Shown one piece after another: positions 1 to 7,677 of a stretch of DNA of 64,000 nucleotides. This DNA is from Tessaracoccus timonensis (lineage in GTDB: Bacteria; Actinomycetota; Actinomycetes; Propionibacteriales; Propionibacteriaceae): positions 682,001 to 746,000 of the forward strand of contig NZ_LT996886.1 of NCBI RefSeq assembly GCF_900343145.1, read 5' to 3'. The notes under the pieces are model-generated. The model saw nothing but the letters and a program-made list of their open reading frames with translations. It had not been told where the DNA came from and made no database searches. The stretch's first letter is position 1; the number at the start of each line of letters is the position of its first letter. The position numbers and the translations under genes are program-made.

Positions 1-130
1 ATAGCGGCATACCGGGGTGAGTCCCACAGCGTGGTGGTATTCCCGTGGTGACCCGGCCGGGATGCTGAAGGCTCTGGGGTGAGTCATCGTGGGATCGGAT
101 TCCGCCAAGAACCATATGAAGGGCCCCACG

Positions 131-472
131 ATGGCCCACCACCAGTCTGCCTTGTCGAGCCTGTTGGAACTCCTCGCCGATCCCTCCCTCGCGCATGAAG
201 AACTGTTCCGGCGACTCCTCCAAGCCGGCTTGCAAGACTTGATCGACGCCGAGGCCACCACCAAGATCGGCGCCGGACCCTACCCACGCACCGAACACCG
301 CGTCACCGGCCGTAACGGCACCCGCCCCAAAACCCTCGCGACCCCGGCAGGACAACTCGACCTCGTGATCCCCAAACTCCGTGAGGGATCGTTCTTCCCG
401 TCCCTGCTCCACCCCCGCCGCCGCGTCAACAAGGCCCTCTACTCGGTGATCTGCACCACCTGGATCGAGGGG
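131..472 (+). pseudogene. IS256-family transposase, N-terminal fragment
   Basis: This encodes only about the first 113 residues of an IS256-type (mutator) DDE transposase, a family of roughly 400 residues. The fragment carries the family's N-terminal pattern: an acidic Leu-rich helix, then IGAGPYPRTEHRVTGRNGTR, then VIPKLREGSFFPSLL and a following RRR. The frame stops being transposase-like at TTWIEG, exactly where the IS3-family element begins at about 473. I chose the ATG at 131 because MAHHQSALSSLLELL matches the usual start; an in-frame upstream start at 89 is possible. The catalytic DDE residues lie in the missing C-terminal part, so the fragment is dead. No continuation is visible on the far side of the IS3 element. 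Confidence 0.8.
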
Positions 473-512
473 GGGTCTGCTGAAGGTTTGGTTGAGTCCG
501 GGGTTTATGCCG

Positions 513-1377
513 TCAGTGTAGTGGCGGGGTCATGATTGCCTCGTACTCGACGGGGGTCAGTTTGCCTAGGCGTCGTTGTCGTCGTTTGCGGTGGTAGATC
601 CCTTCGATCCATGCGACGATCGCCAGCCGTAGTTCTTGGCGGGTGGTCCAGCGTTGCCGGTCGAGGACGTTCTTCTGCAGGAGCGTGAAGAATGACTCCA
701 TAGCGGCGTTGTCACCACACGCGCCAACACCTCTCATGGAGCCGCGCAGCCAGAACTTCTTGAGGGCTTTGCGGTACTGCTTCGACCGGAATTGCGAGCC
801 GCGATCCGAGTGCACGATCACATTGTTCGGGAAGCCACGGTGATAGACGGCCATCGTCAACGCATCGACAGCGATCCGGGCTTTCATCCTGGGCTGGATA
901 GAGTAGCCGACGATCGTGTTGTGCCACAGGTCCTTGATCGCACAGCAGTACAATTTCCCCTCGTCACTCCAGTGTTCGGTGATGTCGGTGACCCACACCT
1001 GGTCAGGGCCATCAGCGACGAACAGCCGCTGCACGAGGTCATCATGGACCGGCGCGCCGGCCTCACGGTACTTGCGTTTGCGGCTGGTGATCCTCGAGGA
1101 GATCCCCGCAACGTGACACCCCCGCCACACGCGACGCTCCGAGATCTGGTAGCCCAGATCGTGGAGCGTTGTCAGCCAGCACACGGTAGCCGCCCTCGGG
1201 ATCGTCCTCGTGGAGTTCGTGCACCACCTCGATCAAGGTGTTCCTCTTCCTGCTGGCGAGCAGAAATCGGCTGTGTGCGCCACTGGTAGTAACCCTGCTC
1301 GGAGAAACCCAATACCCGGCACACGGCACCGCCACCGACACCCGTAGCGGGGCGCTCGGGGCGGCCATCTCGCGCAC
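513..1377 (-). pseudogene. IS3-family orfB (DDE integrase), frameshifted
   Basis: The main reading frame (513-1184) holds the integrase core with all three catalytic positions: WVTDITEHW, VHSDRGSQF and ACGDNAAMESFFTLLQ. It ends in the RRRQRRLGKLTPVE tail typical of this IS3 subgroup. The N-terminal part is spread over three frames: MREMAAPSAPLRVSVAV, then RVLGFSEQGYYQWRTQPIS, then IEVVHELHEDDPEGGYRVLAD. The breaks are near 1320, 1250 and 1175. One looks like a 2-bp duplication and the others like single-base changes. The DDE core is intact, but no continuous protein can be made, so this is a pseudogene unless the breaks are sequencing errors. Confidence 0.85.
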
Positions 1378-1387
1378 GAGCGGGTCA

Positions 1388-1687
1388 TCATTGTGGGGTC
1401 CGCAGATTCGCCTGCCAGAGATACGCCGCCGCGCGAGGCAGCACCTGGTTTTCCATCTCCAACTCGCCGATCCGCTACATCGCGGCCATCATCTCGCGAC
1501 GTTCCTCAACCTCAGTGGTCAGCGTGAACCCGAGAGCCCGGAACCGGTCGTCCTTGACCCACATCCGCAACGCGAACTTCGAGACTCCAAGGTCTCTACA
1601 CACTTGCTTGTGCGACAAGCCGCTGTTCACCAACGCGACCGCGTCACACTTGAACCCATCCGAATAGATCCTTGGCACGATCACCAT
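1388..1687 (-). pseudogene. IS3-family orfA (helix-turn-helix), nonsense mutation
   Basis: This encodes the small DNA-binding partner of the IS3 transposase. MVIVPRIYSDGFKCDAVALV is followed by a helix-turn-helix-like stretch (GLSHKQVCRDLGVSKFALRM) and then an acidic segment. An in-frame TAG at 1475-1477 interrupts the protein after 70 residues. Beyond it the frame continues as RIGELEMENQVLPRAAAYL, the leucine-zipper end expected of orfA, and closes at 1388. ATG 1687 is the only sensible start. The intact downstream zipper shows that the stop is a mutation and not the natural end. Confidence 0.8.
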
Positions 1688-1750
1688 CCTTTCAGCACGA
1701 CCCTTCCAAAGCCATGCGGTCTTGGACTCAATCAAACCTTCAGCAGACCC

Positions 1751-2114
1751 ACATGTCGGAAGGACGAGTACAAGTCTGAATGACACCAGTGGTGTGCCCG
1801 GCCCAGATAGGATCCGTCTTCGGCGGCTGGGAGGAGACTGGCTTGCACCACATTTGCCGATGCTGAACCCAGGTACCCAAATCAGTGGTGCAAGGAACCG
1901 GTGTGCCCGCATGCTCACAGACCCGTTCGCCCGAACCCCTACGCTTCCGGGGAGACGCATCTTTCCCAGGAGCAGAATCACCATCCCCATACAGAAGGCA
2001 TATAGCGCTTCTCTTATCCCTTAACACGCACTCTTGCGGAGCTGCATGCCCAGGGAGAATTCCGAATATGACGAGCAGCATTGTGCATGCTAACAGTGCG
2101 TTTTTTCTTAGCAT
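1751..2114 (-). pseudogene. Secreted Cys-containing protein, 3' end lost to IS3 element
   Basis: The protein starts at ATG 2114 with a clear signal peptide (LLACTMLLVIFGILPGHAAP) and continues as an exported region with several cysteines (QECVLR, ERVCEH, VPCTTDL, MWCKPV, IQTCTR). After CTRPSDM the frame runs into the terminal repeat of the IS3 element and stops at 1740, so the C-terminus is missing. The start codon sits within ATGCTAA, where the upstream lipoprotein gene would normally end, so the two genes were probably translationally coupled. From memory, such a pair of serine-rich lipoprotein plus Cys-rich secreted protein recurs in Propionibacteriaceae; the function is unknown to me. Confidence 0.6.
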
Positions 2115-2803
2115 CCTTCTGCTCCACTGCCGCCGCTGGCTGCCAGGTACCGTTCGGCATCTGCTCAAACGTGGTTACTGTCGCGAGCGTTGACGCGAAG
2201 TAGTTATCCGGGTAGCCCGTGGGAGGTTTTCCAGTCTTTTCGTCAAGAACTTGAATACCAGTGAGATCTTTACACGCGGATACAGTTGCGACTCTCGCCC
2301 CATCAGCATTGGTGGATGGCTCCGAAATCTTCACATCGGTAAAGCGAAGATTCCCAGTCCAGACGAGTCCTTCGTCGAGGAGTCGGCCCAGGGAATGGAC
2401 GGTGGAGAATACTTCATCGCCGGTAGCAAGGATGGTCAGCTCGTTGAGGTTAATAAGACTGGAATCTTTCGCGAACCGGTCATATTGCGTCTCGCAGGCT
2501 TCCCACGCCTCCCGGATAGCAGTAACCTCCGGCGACTCCCCAGGCTCGGCAGGGGGAAACGACTCCCACTCACTAGCCGACAGGGATGGGGACGGGGACG
2601 ATGCAGCCGCAGACGGTGACGGGGGTTACCGAACTACTGCTAGGAGGGCTGGCGCCCCCAGTCGGACTCGCAGCAGCATGCACACTAGGTTCAAGGGCAG
2701 GCTCGCCTGGCTGACAGGCACCACAACCGAGCATCCCAAGACTTGCCAGCACCATCAGACCACAACGACGACGCCGTCGCGTACTGGTTTCTAGATCAAC
2801 CAT
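2105..2803 (-). pseudogene. Ser/Pro-rich lipoprotein (DUF6318-like), frameshifted
   Basis: ATG 2803 follows a good ribosome-binding site (GGAGG, 4-nt spacing). It encodes an Arg-rich start, a hydrophobic segment and the lipobox-like ASLGMLGCGAC, then a Ser/Pro-rich linker. The frame breaks at the five-G run 2621-2625. Removing one base joins it to a conserved-looking domain (SASEWESFPPAEPGESPEVT, then KDLTGIQVLDEKTGKPPTGY, then MPNGTWQPAAAVEQK). A second shift at about 2105 replaces what should be a short Lys-Gly-Cys end overlapping the next ATG. I think the domain is DUF6318-like, but this is a memory-based match. Both breaks are one-base changes, so sequencing error should be excluded. Confidence 0.6.
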
Positions 2804-2974
2804 GATTCCTCCAGGTGCCACAGTGAACCAGGCGAAGAGGTCGCTACGGGCCGCATCACCCCAGTTATCCACAAGCAATTCGGAAAGCGCACGACGAAAC
2901 CACGCTCGGGAACAAGCCCCTCGTTCCGTTCACCACCGGCAGCTTCGAAAACTGTCAGAGGTCCCTGCAAAAGT

Positions 2975-4297
2975 ATGAGCATGGAAACTTGGATTGTTCC
3001 GACGCTGATTCTCGCGGTGGCGGTCGGCGTGCTGGCTGGCTGGTGGTTTACGCACGCGCGCACCAGGCTGCAGGTCGCTAGCCTCCGGGTTGACGTCGCC
3101 GACCGCGACGCCACGGTGGCTGAGCTGCAGGGCAGCATCGCGCAGGCGCAGGGCAAAGCCGCCGCCGCGGAGGCGAAGGTGGCGGGGCTGCAGGCAGAGC
3201 GCGACGCCGCCGTCACCCGTGCCCGCGAGGTGGCAGCAGACCGAGCGTCGCTCGAAGAACGCTTCAAAGCCATCACCTCGGAGCAGCTGGCGCGGCAAAG
3301 TGAGCACACCACAAAGCAGCTCGTGGAGCCAGTGAGCGAGGGGCTGAAACTACTCACGCAGCGCATTCAGGCAGTGGAGCAAGAACGCGCAGCAATGAAC
3401 GCGGAGCTGCGCACGCAAATCGCCGCCATGCAGGCCTCCGGCGACGCCCTGCGCAAAGAGACGCTCGGCCTGGCCAACGCCCTGCGCACCCCGCAGGTGC
3501 GCGGTTCGTGGGGCGAGCAGAGCCTGCGACGAATGGTGGAGGTCTCCGGCCTCACTTCACGCGTCGACTTCGATGAACAAACCTCCATCATCGCCGACGA
3601 CGGCTCCCTGCGTCGCCCTGACATGCGCATCCATCTGGCGGGCGGCAAAGAGATCTTCGTCGACTCGAAGGTGCCGCTGGCGGCCGTGCTCGAGGCCTAC
3701 AACACCGACGACGAGGCCGCCCAGGTGCAGCACCTCGACCGCTTCGCGCGCCACGTGCGCACCCACATCGACGACTTATCGAGCAAGCACTACTGGGATC
3801 TCAGTCTTGCTTCGCCGGAATTTGTGGTGCTGTTCCTTGGCTCCGACGAGTTCTACCGCCTCGCGCAAGAACGCATGCCGGATCTCCACGACTACGCGGC
3901 CCGACGCAACGTCATGCTGGCTTCCCCCGGCATCCTCATTCCGATGCTCCACATCGTCGCGCACGGGTGGTCGCAGGCGTCGCTCGCGGAGTCCGCGAAA
4001 GAGGTCGTGGAGCTCGGACGAAGCCTCCACGACCGCCTCGCCACCATGGGCGGGCACTTCGCCGCCGCCAGCCGCGGGCTGAACCAGGCCGTCGTGAACT
4101 ACAACAAGGCCATCGCCAGCCTGGAGTCTCGCGTGTTGGTGTCCGCACGCAAGTTCACAGACCTCGACGTCACGAAAGCCGGCCTCGACGAGCTCGCCCC
4201 CGTCGCTGCCACGCCGGCCTGGCCGTCGGCGCCAGAGCTGGCCGACGAGCACCCCGCAGCCTTGCCAGACGCAGTCCCGGGTAGTGAATCCGCATGA
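2975..4297 (+). CDS. rmuC: DNA recombination protein RmuC
   Basis: The 440-residue protein is RmuC, a membrane-tethered nuclease-fold protein thought to limit recombination at inverted repeats. An N-terminal transmembrane helix (about residues 6-25, TLILAVAVGVLAGWWF) leads into an Ala/Glu-rich coiled coil (about 28-150). The RmuC domain follows and contains VRGSWGEQSLRRMVEVSGL, IFVDSKVPLAAVLEAYN and LMLASPGILIPMLHIVAHG-like segments. ATG 2975 or ATG 2981 could start it. The codon at 3776 is TTA, a rare leucine codon here. The gene is followed after 24 bp by ilvA. RmuC's proposed link to inverted-repeat recombination is of interest because this genome carries many long palindromes. Confidence 0.93.
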   Translation: MSMETWIVPTLILAVAVGVLAGWWFTHARTRLQVASLRVDVADRDATVAELQGSIAQAQGKAAAAEAKVAGLQAERDAAVTRAREVAADRASLEERFKAITSEQLARQSEHTTKQLVEPVSEGLKLLTQRIQAVEQERAAMNAELRTQIAAMQASGDALRKETLGLANALRTPQVRGSWGEQSLRRMVEVSGLTSRVDFDEQTSIIADDGSLRRPDMRIHLAGGKEIFVDSKVPLAAVLEAYNTDDEAAQVQHLDRFARHVRTHIDDLSSKHYWDLSLASPEFVVLFLGSDEFYRLAQERMPDLHDYAARRNVMLASPGILIPMLHIVAHGWSQASLAESAKEVVELGRSLHDRLATMGGHFAAASRGLNQAVVNYNKAIASLESRVLVSARKFTDLDVTKAGLDELAPVAATPAWPSAPELADEHPAALPDAVPGSESA

Positions 4298-4321
4298 GGA
4301 GAGCGCTCAATTTACGCAAGA

Positions 4322-5599
4322 ATGGCGCCCATGACTTCCGTCGCTGAACTCGCCGAACTCATCCCGTCTGCGCTGGAGCGCATCAACGGCGTCGCCGAAC
4401 TGACGCCAGTCCAGCGCAACGCGCGGCTCTCGACGCTCACCGGCAGCGAGGTGTGGCTCAAGCGAGAAGATCTCCAGCCCGTCCGCTCCTATAAGTTGCG
4501 CGGCGCCTACAACCTCATCGCCCAACTCTCCAGCGACGAGCAACGCGCCGGCGTGGTCTGCGCGTCGGCCGGCAACCACGCCCAAGGCGTGGCGTTCAGC
4601 GCCTCCCAGCTCGGCATCCACGCGACGATTTTCGTGCCCCACACCACCCCACGGCAGAAGCGTGAGCGCATCACCGCGCTGGGCGGGGGCCACGTCGAGC
4701 TAGTGATGGCTGGCTCCACCTATGACCAGGCGAGTAACGCGTCGAAAGAATTCGCCAAGGCCGAGGGCAAGGTGCTCGTGCCGGCGTTCGACGACCCGCG
4801 CACCATCGCCGGGCAGGCCACCGCCGTCGCGGAGGCGTTCGAACAGCTCGACTTCGTGCCCGACGTAGTGCTGCTGCCCGTGGGCGGCGGCGGGCTCCTG
4901 TCCGGGGCCGCGGCTTGGCTGCGCACCCACCATCCGGAAGTGCGCATCGTCGGGGTTGAACCGGAAGGCGCACCGTGCGTGGCCGCTGCGCTCTCGTCCG
5001 GCCGGCCCATGGAGCTCAGCGACATCGACACCTTCGTCGACGGCGCGGCAGTCTCCCGCGTGGGGGATGTGACGTTCGACATCATCCGCGAGGCGAAACC
5101 CGAACTCGTCCGGGTGCCTGAGGGGCAAGTCTGCAGCGAGATGCTGGACATGTACCAAATCGACGGCATCATCGCGGAGCCCGCTGGCGCCCTGGCATCG
5201 TCGGCACTCCCCACCGGCGGAGTGGGCACCCGAGTGCAGATTCCGGGTGGGTCGAAGGTCCTCTCCCTCATCTCCGGCGGTAACAACGACGTCGCGCGCT
5301 ACGCCGAGGTGGTGGAGCGCTCGCTCATCCACGAGGGCCGGAAGCGGTACTTCCTGGTGAGTTTCCCGCAGCAGCCTGGCGCGCTGCGAAGGTTCCTCGA
5401 CGAGGTCCTCGGCCCCGACGACGACATCGCCCACTTCGAGTACGTGAAGCGCAGCTCGCGCGAGACCGGCCCCGCCATGGTAGGCATCGAACTCGGGAAC
5501 CCCGGCGACTACCCGTTCCTGATGCAGCGCATCGCCGAGGTTGGCATGGAAGTGGAGCTCATCACCTACGGATCCCCGCTGTTCAGGTTCCTCGTGTAG
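4322..5599 (+). CDS. ilvA: Threonine ammonia-lyase (threonine deaminase)
   Basis: This is a PLP enzyme converting L-threonine to 2-oxobutanoate, the first committed step of isoleucine synthesis. SYKLRGAYN supplies the Schiff-base lysine (K58), SAGNHAQG binds the substrate carboxylate, and VGGGGLLSG binds the PLP phosphate. The last 90 residues form a single ACT-like regulatory domain beginning at RKRYFLVSFPQQPGALRRFL. The length of 425 matches the short corynebacterial-type IlvA with one regulatory repeat. A second in-frame ATG lies at 4331. It is convergent with the next gene, and no branched-chain biosynthesis genes are adjacent. Confidence 0.95.
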   Translation: MAPMTSVAELAELIPSALERINGVAELTPVQRNARLSTLTGSEVWLKREDLQPVRSYKLRGAYNLIAQLSSDEQRAGVVCASAGNHAQGVAFSASQLGIHATIFVPHTTPRQKRERITALGGGHVELVMAGSTYDQASNASKEFAKAEGKVLVPAFDDPRTIAGQATAVAEAFEQLDFVPDVVLLPVGGGGLLSGAAAWLRTHHPEVRIVGVEPEGAPCVAAALSSGRPMELSDIDTFVDGAAVSRVGDVTFDIIREAKPELVRVPEGQVCSEMLDMYQIDGIIAEPAGALASSALPTGGVGTRVQIPGGSKVLSLISGGNNDVARYAEVVERSLIHEGRKRYFLVSFPQQPGALRRFLDEVLGPDDDIAHFEYVKRSSRETGPAMVGIELGNPGDYPFLMQRIAEVGMEVELITYGSPLFRFLV

Positions 5600-5624
5600 C
5601 GAACCCGAATAGCGGAGCCCCTGG

Positions 5625-6797
5625 TCAGGCAGCCAAACGGACGTCGGACACACCCGTCGACGGCAGGCCGGGCGCAGTATCCGGGGTCTCGGACTCGCTG
5701 TCGTCACGCTCGGAGGAATCCGTGTCGTTCTCCGACTCCTCCGCGTCCGAGGCATCTTCCGACGGCGTCTCACCCTCGTCGCTCTCGCCCTGCTGCACTG
5801 CCGAGAGCCAGTATGCCCACAGGCGTTCCTTCGCGCCGCCCACCGGACCAACCACGGCCTCGAGTTCGCTGGGGTTCGGCTTCCACGCGGCCTTCACCGC
5901 GGCCACTGCCTCGTCGACGGAGCCAGCCTTCGCGGACAGCTTCAGCAGGTAGTCCGGCACGGTCAGCGCCGGGTCGGTGATGCCAACCAGCGGGGCGCCG
6001 ACGGCCGCGATGGGCGGGAATACCGAACCGGGGATACCCACCACCACTTCCGCCGACGAAGCCGCGGCGATGGTGCCTTCGTCGGCGATCTCGTACTGCT
6101 CCCACAAGCTTCGATCCTCACGCGGGTGCAGGCCAACGCGGATGTGGTAGCCCTCGGCTTCGAGCGCGGCGGCGGTGTCGAGCAGGAGCTGCGTGCCGGG
6201 CGCGGCGTCGCCCGTTTCATCGGGGCGGGTGACCGAGGTGGCGATGAGCACGGTGCTCTTCGTCGGGGTGTAGGCGCCCACGTCGTCGAGGCCCATGTTG
6301 CCGACGACGTCGATCTCCTCGGCGTTCAGCCCGAAGTGGGCAGCGAACACCGTGGCCTCGTCGCTGGACTGCGCCGTGGCGCCCACGAGGCGCGGGCGGA
6401 TGGCGTCGGCAAACTCGGCGCGCTCCGGCTTGAGGTACGCGAGCGAGCTGGCCACCACCGGGACGTTCGGCAGCGCCTCCACCACGGTGGCCGGCCACTC
6501 GGTCGCACCGTTCACGACGAGGAGGTCGGCGCCCCACTCGTCGGCCTGGTCCAGAGTGATGACCTCGACGCCGTCGTCGGCCTTGTGCTCGAGGTCAGGC
6601 GAGACGAGCGCGATGCGCCCGCCTTGCTCGTTGACGTAGTCCACCATCTGCTTGATGTGGTACGAACCGTACGGCTCATTCGTGGCGACGAGGACGTCGA
6701 GCTGGTCGTCGTCTGCGTGCGCCGAGGGCGCCATCACGGTGCTGGCGGCAAGGACGAGCGAGATGATGCCAACGAACGCGCGGCGGGCGATGTGCAT
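5625..6797 (-). CDS. Secreted GT-B-like protein with vestigial LPxTG motif
   Basis: The protein has 390 residues. ATG 6797 is preceded by AGGAG at 5-nt spacing and begins a signal peptide ending ASTVMAPSAHA. The mature part reads like a two-domain nucleotide-sugar (GT-B) fold: LDVLVATNEPYGSYHIKQMV at the N-terminus, and later STVLIATSVTRPDETGD, a HPRED motif and a Gly/Pro segment VVVGIPGSVFPPIAAVGAPL. This fold call is inference. An acidic Ser/Asp/Glu tail follows and then LPSTG, but only eight residues come after it, with no hydrophobic helix or basic tail, so standard sortase anchoring seems impossible. The catalytic role and substrate are unknown. The gene is divergent from the vapBC pair across a large palindrome. 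Confidence 0.65.
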   Translation of the reverse strand: MHIARRAFVGIISLVLAASTVMAPSAHADDDQLDVLVATNEPYGSYHIKQMVDYVNEQGGRIALVSPDLEHKADDGVEVITLDQADEWGADLLVVNGATEWPATVVEALPNVPVVASSLAYLKPERAEFADAIRPRLVGATAQSSDEATVFAAHFGLNAEEIDVVGNMGLDDVGAYTPTKSTVLIATSVTRPDETGDAAPGTQLLLDTAAALEAEGYHIRVGLHPREDRSLWEQYEIADEGTIAAASSAEVVVGIPGSVFPPIAAVGAPLVGITDPALTVPDYLLKLSAKAGSVDEAVAAVKAAWKPNPSELEAVVGPVGGAKERLWAYWLSAVQQGESDEGETPSEDASDAEESENDTDSSERDDSESETPDTAPGLPSTGVSDVRLAA

Positions 6798-6909
6798 GGA
6801 AACTCCTGAGTCGACGTTGGGAGTTCCAGCTTGGCTAATCCAGGTGAACGGCGTGCGAAGGTTACGTGAACGGTGAGCAGGCGACCAGGATGCCGGACTG
6901 CGGCAGAAA

Positions 6910-6989
6910 AACTTCAAAATCCGTACCCAGATTGACCAAACCCCCTGTTTTGAGGGGTTTAGACGAATCTGCGTACGGATTATGAAGTT
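6910..6989. repeat. Long imperfect inverted repeat upstream of vapBC
   Basis: The two arms, 6910-6944 and 6954-6989, surround a 9-nt loop. Paired blocks from outside inward are AACTTCA/TGAAGTT, AATCCGTAC/GTACGGATT, CAGATT/AATCTG and AAACCCC/GGGGTTT. The innermost block resembles an intrinsic terminator stem, but the whole is about 80 bp and lies in a divergent intergenic region where no terminator is needed. It belongs structurally with the other long palindromes in this window. Confidence 0.85.
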
Positions 6990-7000
6990 CACGGACAGGT

Positions 7001-7036
7001 GTTGCACCCAGGTCACCGGTGATACACTCGTGGTCA
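7001..7036 (+). promoter_or_regulatory. vapBC promoter with palindromic operator
   Basis: A GTTGCA-like -35 (7001-7006) and TACACT -10 (7023-7028) are separated by 16 bp. Transcription would begin at about 7035, almost on the ATG at 7036, so the mRNA is probably leaderless. The spacer holds the perfect 10-bp palindrome TCACCGGTGA (7013-7022), a plausible site for autorepression by the antitoxin, as is usual for VapBC systems. Confidence 0.5.
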
Positions 7037-7293
7037 TGCCAACCGCACTGCCGCGTTTCCAAGTCACCCAGACGAGCGAGATCGCCGACGCGCTGGCCAT
7101 TGCCGCCGCAGAGTGGCCGGATGCCCCTCGCCCGGAGCTGGTCACGCACCTGTTCCGCGAGGGTGCGGCAGCTATTCAGCATCGACAGGACAAGCGTGCC
7201 GAAGCGCAGCGCTCCGCCGCTATCGCGACGCAGGGAATCCTCGCGTACCCGCCCGCGTATCTGGCGGAGCTTCGAGCGGAGTGGCCCGAGTGA
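7036..7293 (+). CDS. Antitoxin of a VapBC-type pair
   Basis: This 85-residue protein immediately precedes a PIN-domain toxin and overlaps it by four bases (GTGA). It begins MPTALPRFQVTQTSEIADAL, which reads like a short beta strand followed by helices typical of a ribbon-helix-helix DNA-binding antitoxin. Its Arg/Lys-rich middle and C-terminal tail (AYPPAYLAELRAEWPE) would contact the toxin. The ATG at 7036 is favoured over the upstream ATG at 6982 because the latter lies inside the palindrome and upstream of the predicted -10. The assignment rests mainly on position. Confidence 0.75.
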   Translation: MPTALPRFQVTQTSEIADALAIAAAEWPDAPRPELVTHLFREGAAAIQHRQDKRAEAQRSAAIATQGILAYPPAYLAELRAEWPE

Positions 7294-7676
7294 TCATTCT
7301 CGACGCGAGCGTACTGATTGCCCACTTCACGCCAGGAGACGCCCACGCCAGCAGTGCGCTGGAAATTCTGGACACCGAGGAAGAGCTCGCACTGCACTTC
7401 CTCACCCTGGCAGAAATACTCGTCCACCCTGCGAAGGTGGGCGCCGAGCGCACCATCCACAAGGCGCTCGACGCTCTAGGCATCATGCAGCTACCGGTGA
7501 CGCCCGACGAGCCGTCCCGCATCGCGCGGATTCGAGCGACTACCAGCCTGCGCATGCCAGATGCCTGCGTGCTCGCGGCAGCGCTCCATCAGGGTGCAGC
7601 CCTCGCCACCTTCGACAGCCATCTCGCCGACGTCGCCCGGAACAATGGCGTCACGACGCCAGAGTTCTTCGACTAA
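7290..7676 (+). CDS. VapC-type PIN-domain ribonuclease toxin
   Basis: The protein has 128 residues and starts with GTG overlapping the antitoxin stop. It is a complete PIN domain: VIILDASVLIAHF gives the first acidic residue (D5), FLTLAEILVHP the conserved glutamate, RMPDACVLAAAL the third acid and ATFDSHLADVA the fourth. VapC toxins are Mg-dependent RNases that cleave tRNA or rRNA. All catalytic acids are present, so the toxin looks active. The gene ends two bases before the convergent ispH stop. A second, broken PIN toxin lies near 26 kb. Confidence 0.88.
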   Translation: MIILDASVLIAHFTPGDAHASSALEILDTEEELALHFLTLAEILVHPAKVGAERTIHKALDALGIMQLPVTPDEPSRIARIRATTSLRMPDACVLAAALHQGAALATFDSHLADVARNNGVTTPEFFD

Positions 7677-7677
7677 C

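Larger units (their letters stand above)
473..1750 (-). mobile_element. Degenerate IS3-family insertion sequence
   Basis: An element of about 1.28 kb is bounded by 27-nt terminal inverted repeats, 473-499 and 1724-1750. The repeats match except for one base (GGGTCTGCTGAAGGTTTGRT at each end, read inward, R marking the mismatch). Both transposase reading frames, orfA then orfB, lie on the minus strand as in IS3-family elements. orfA has an in-frame stop and orfB has three frame breaks, so the copy looks inactive. No target-site duplication is visible: the left neighbour is an IS256 fragment and the right neighbour an unrelated truncated gene. This suggests a deletion or recombination between IS copies. 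Confidence 0.88.

Noticed and set aside
1688-1990. Extension of IS3 orfA upstream into the right flank
   Set aside because: The open frame passes through the terminal repeat into unrelated DNA. The natural start is ATG 1687 inside the element.
4700-5851. 383-codon minus-strand frame opposite ilvA
   Set aside because: Shadow of ilvA with Arg-rich, non-homologous translation and no ribosome-binding site.
6938-6960. AAACCCC/GGGGTTT hairpin as a simple terminator
   Set aside because: It is the tip of a much longer inverted repeat in a divergent intergenic region, where no gene ends.
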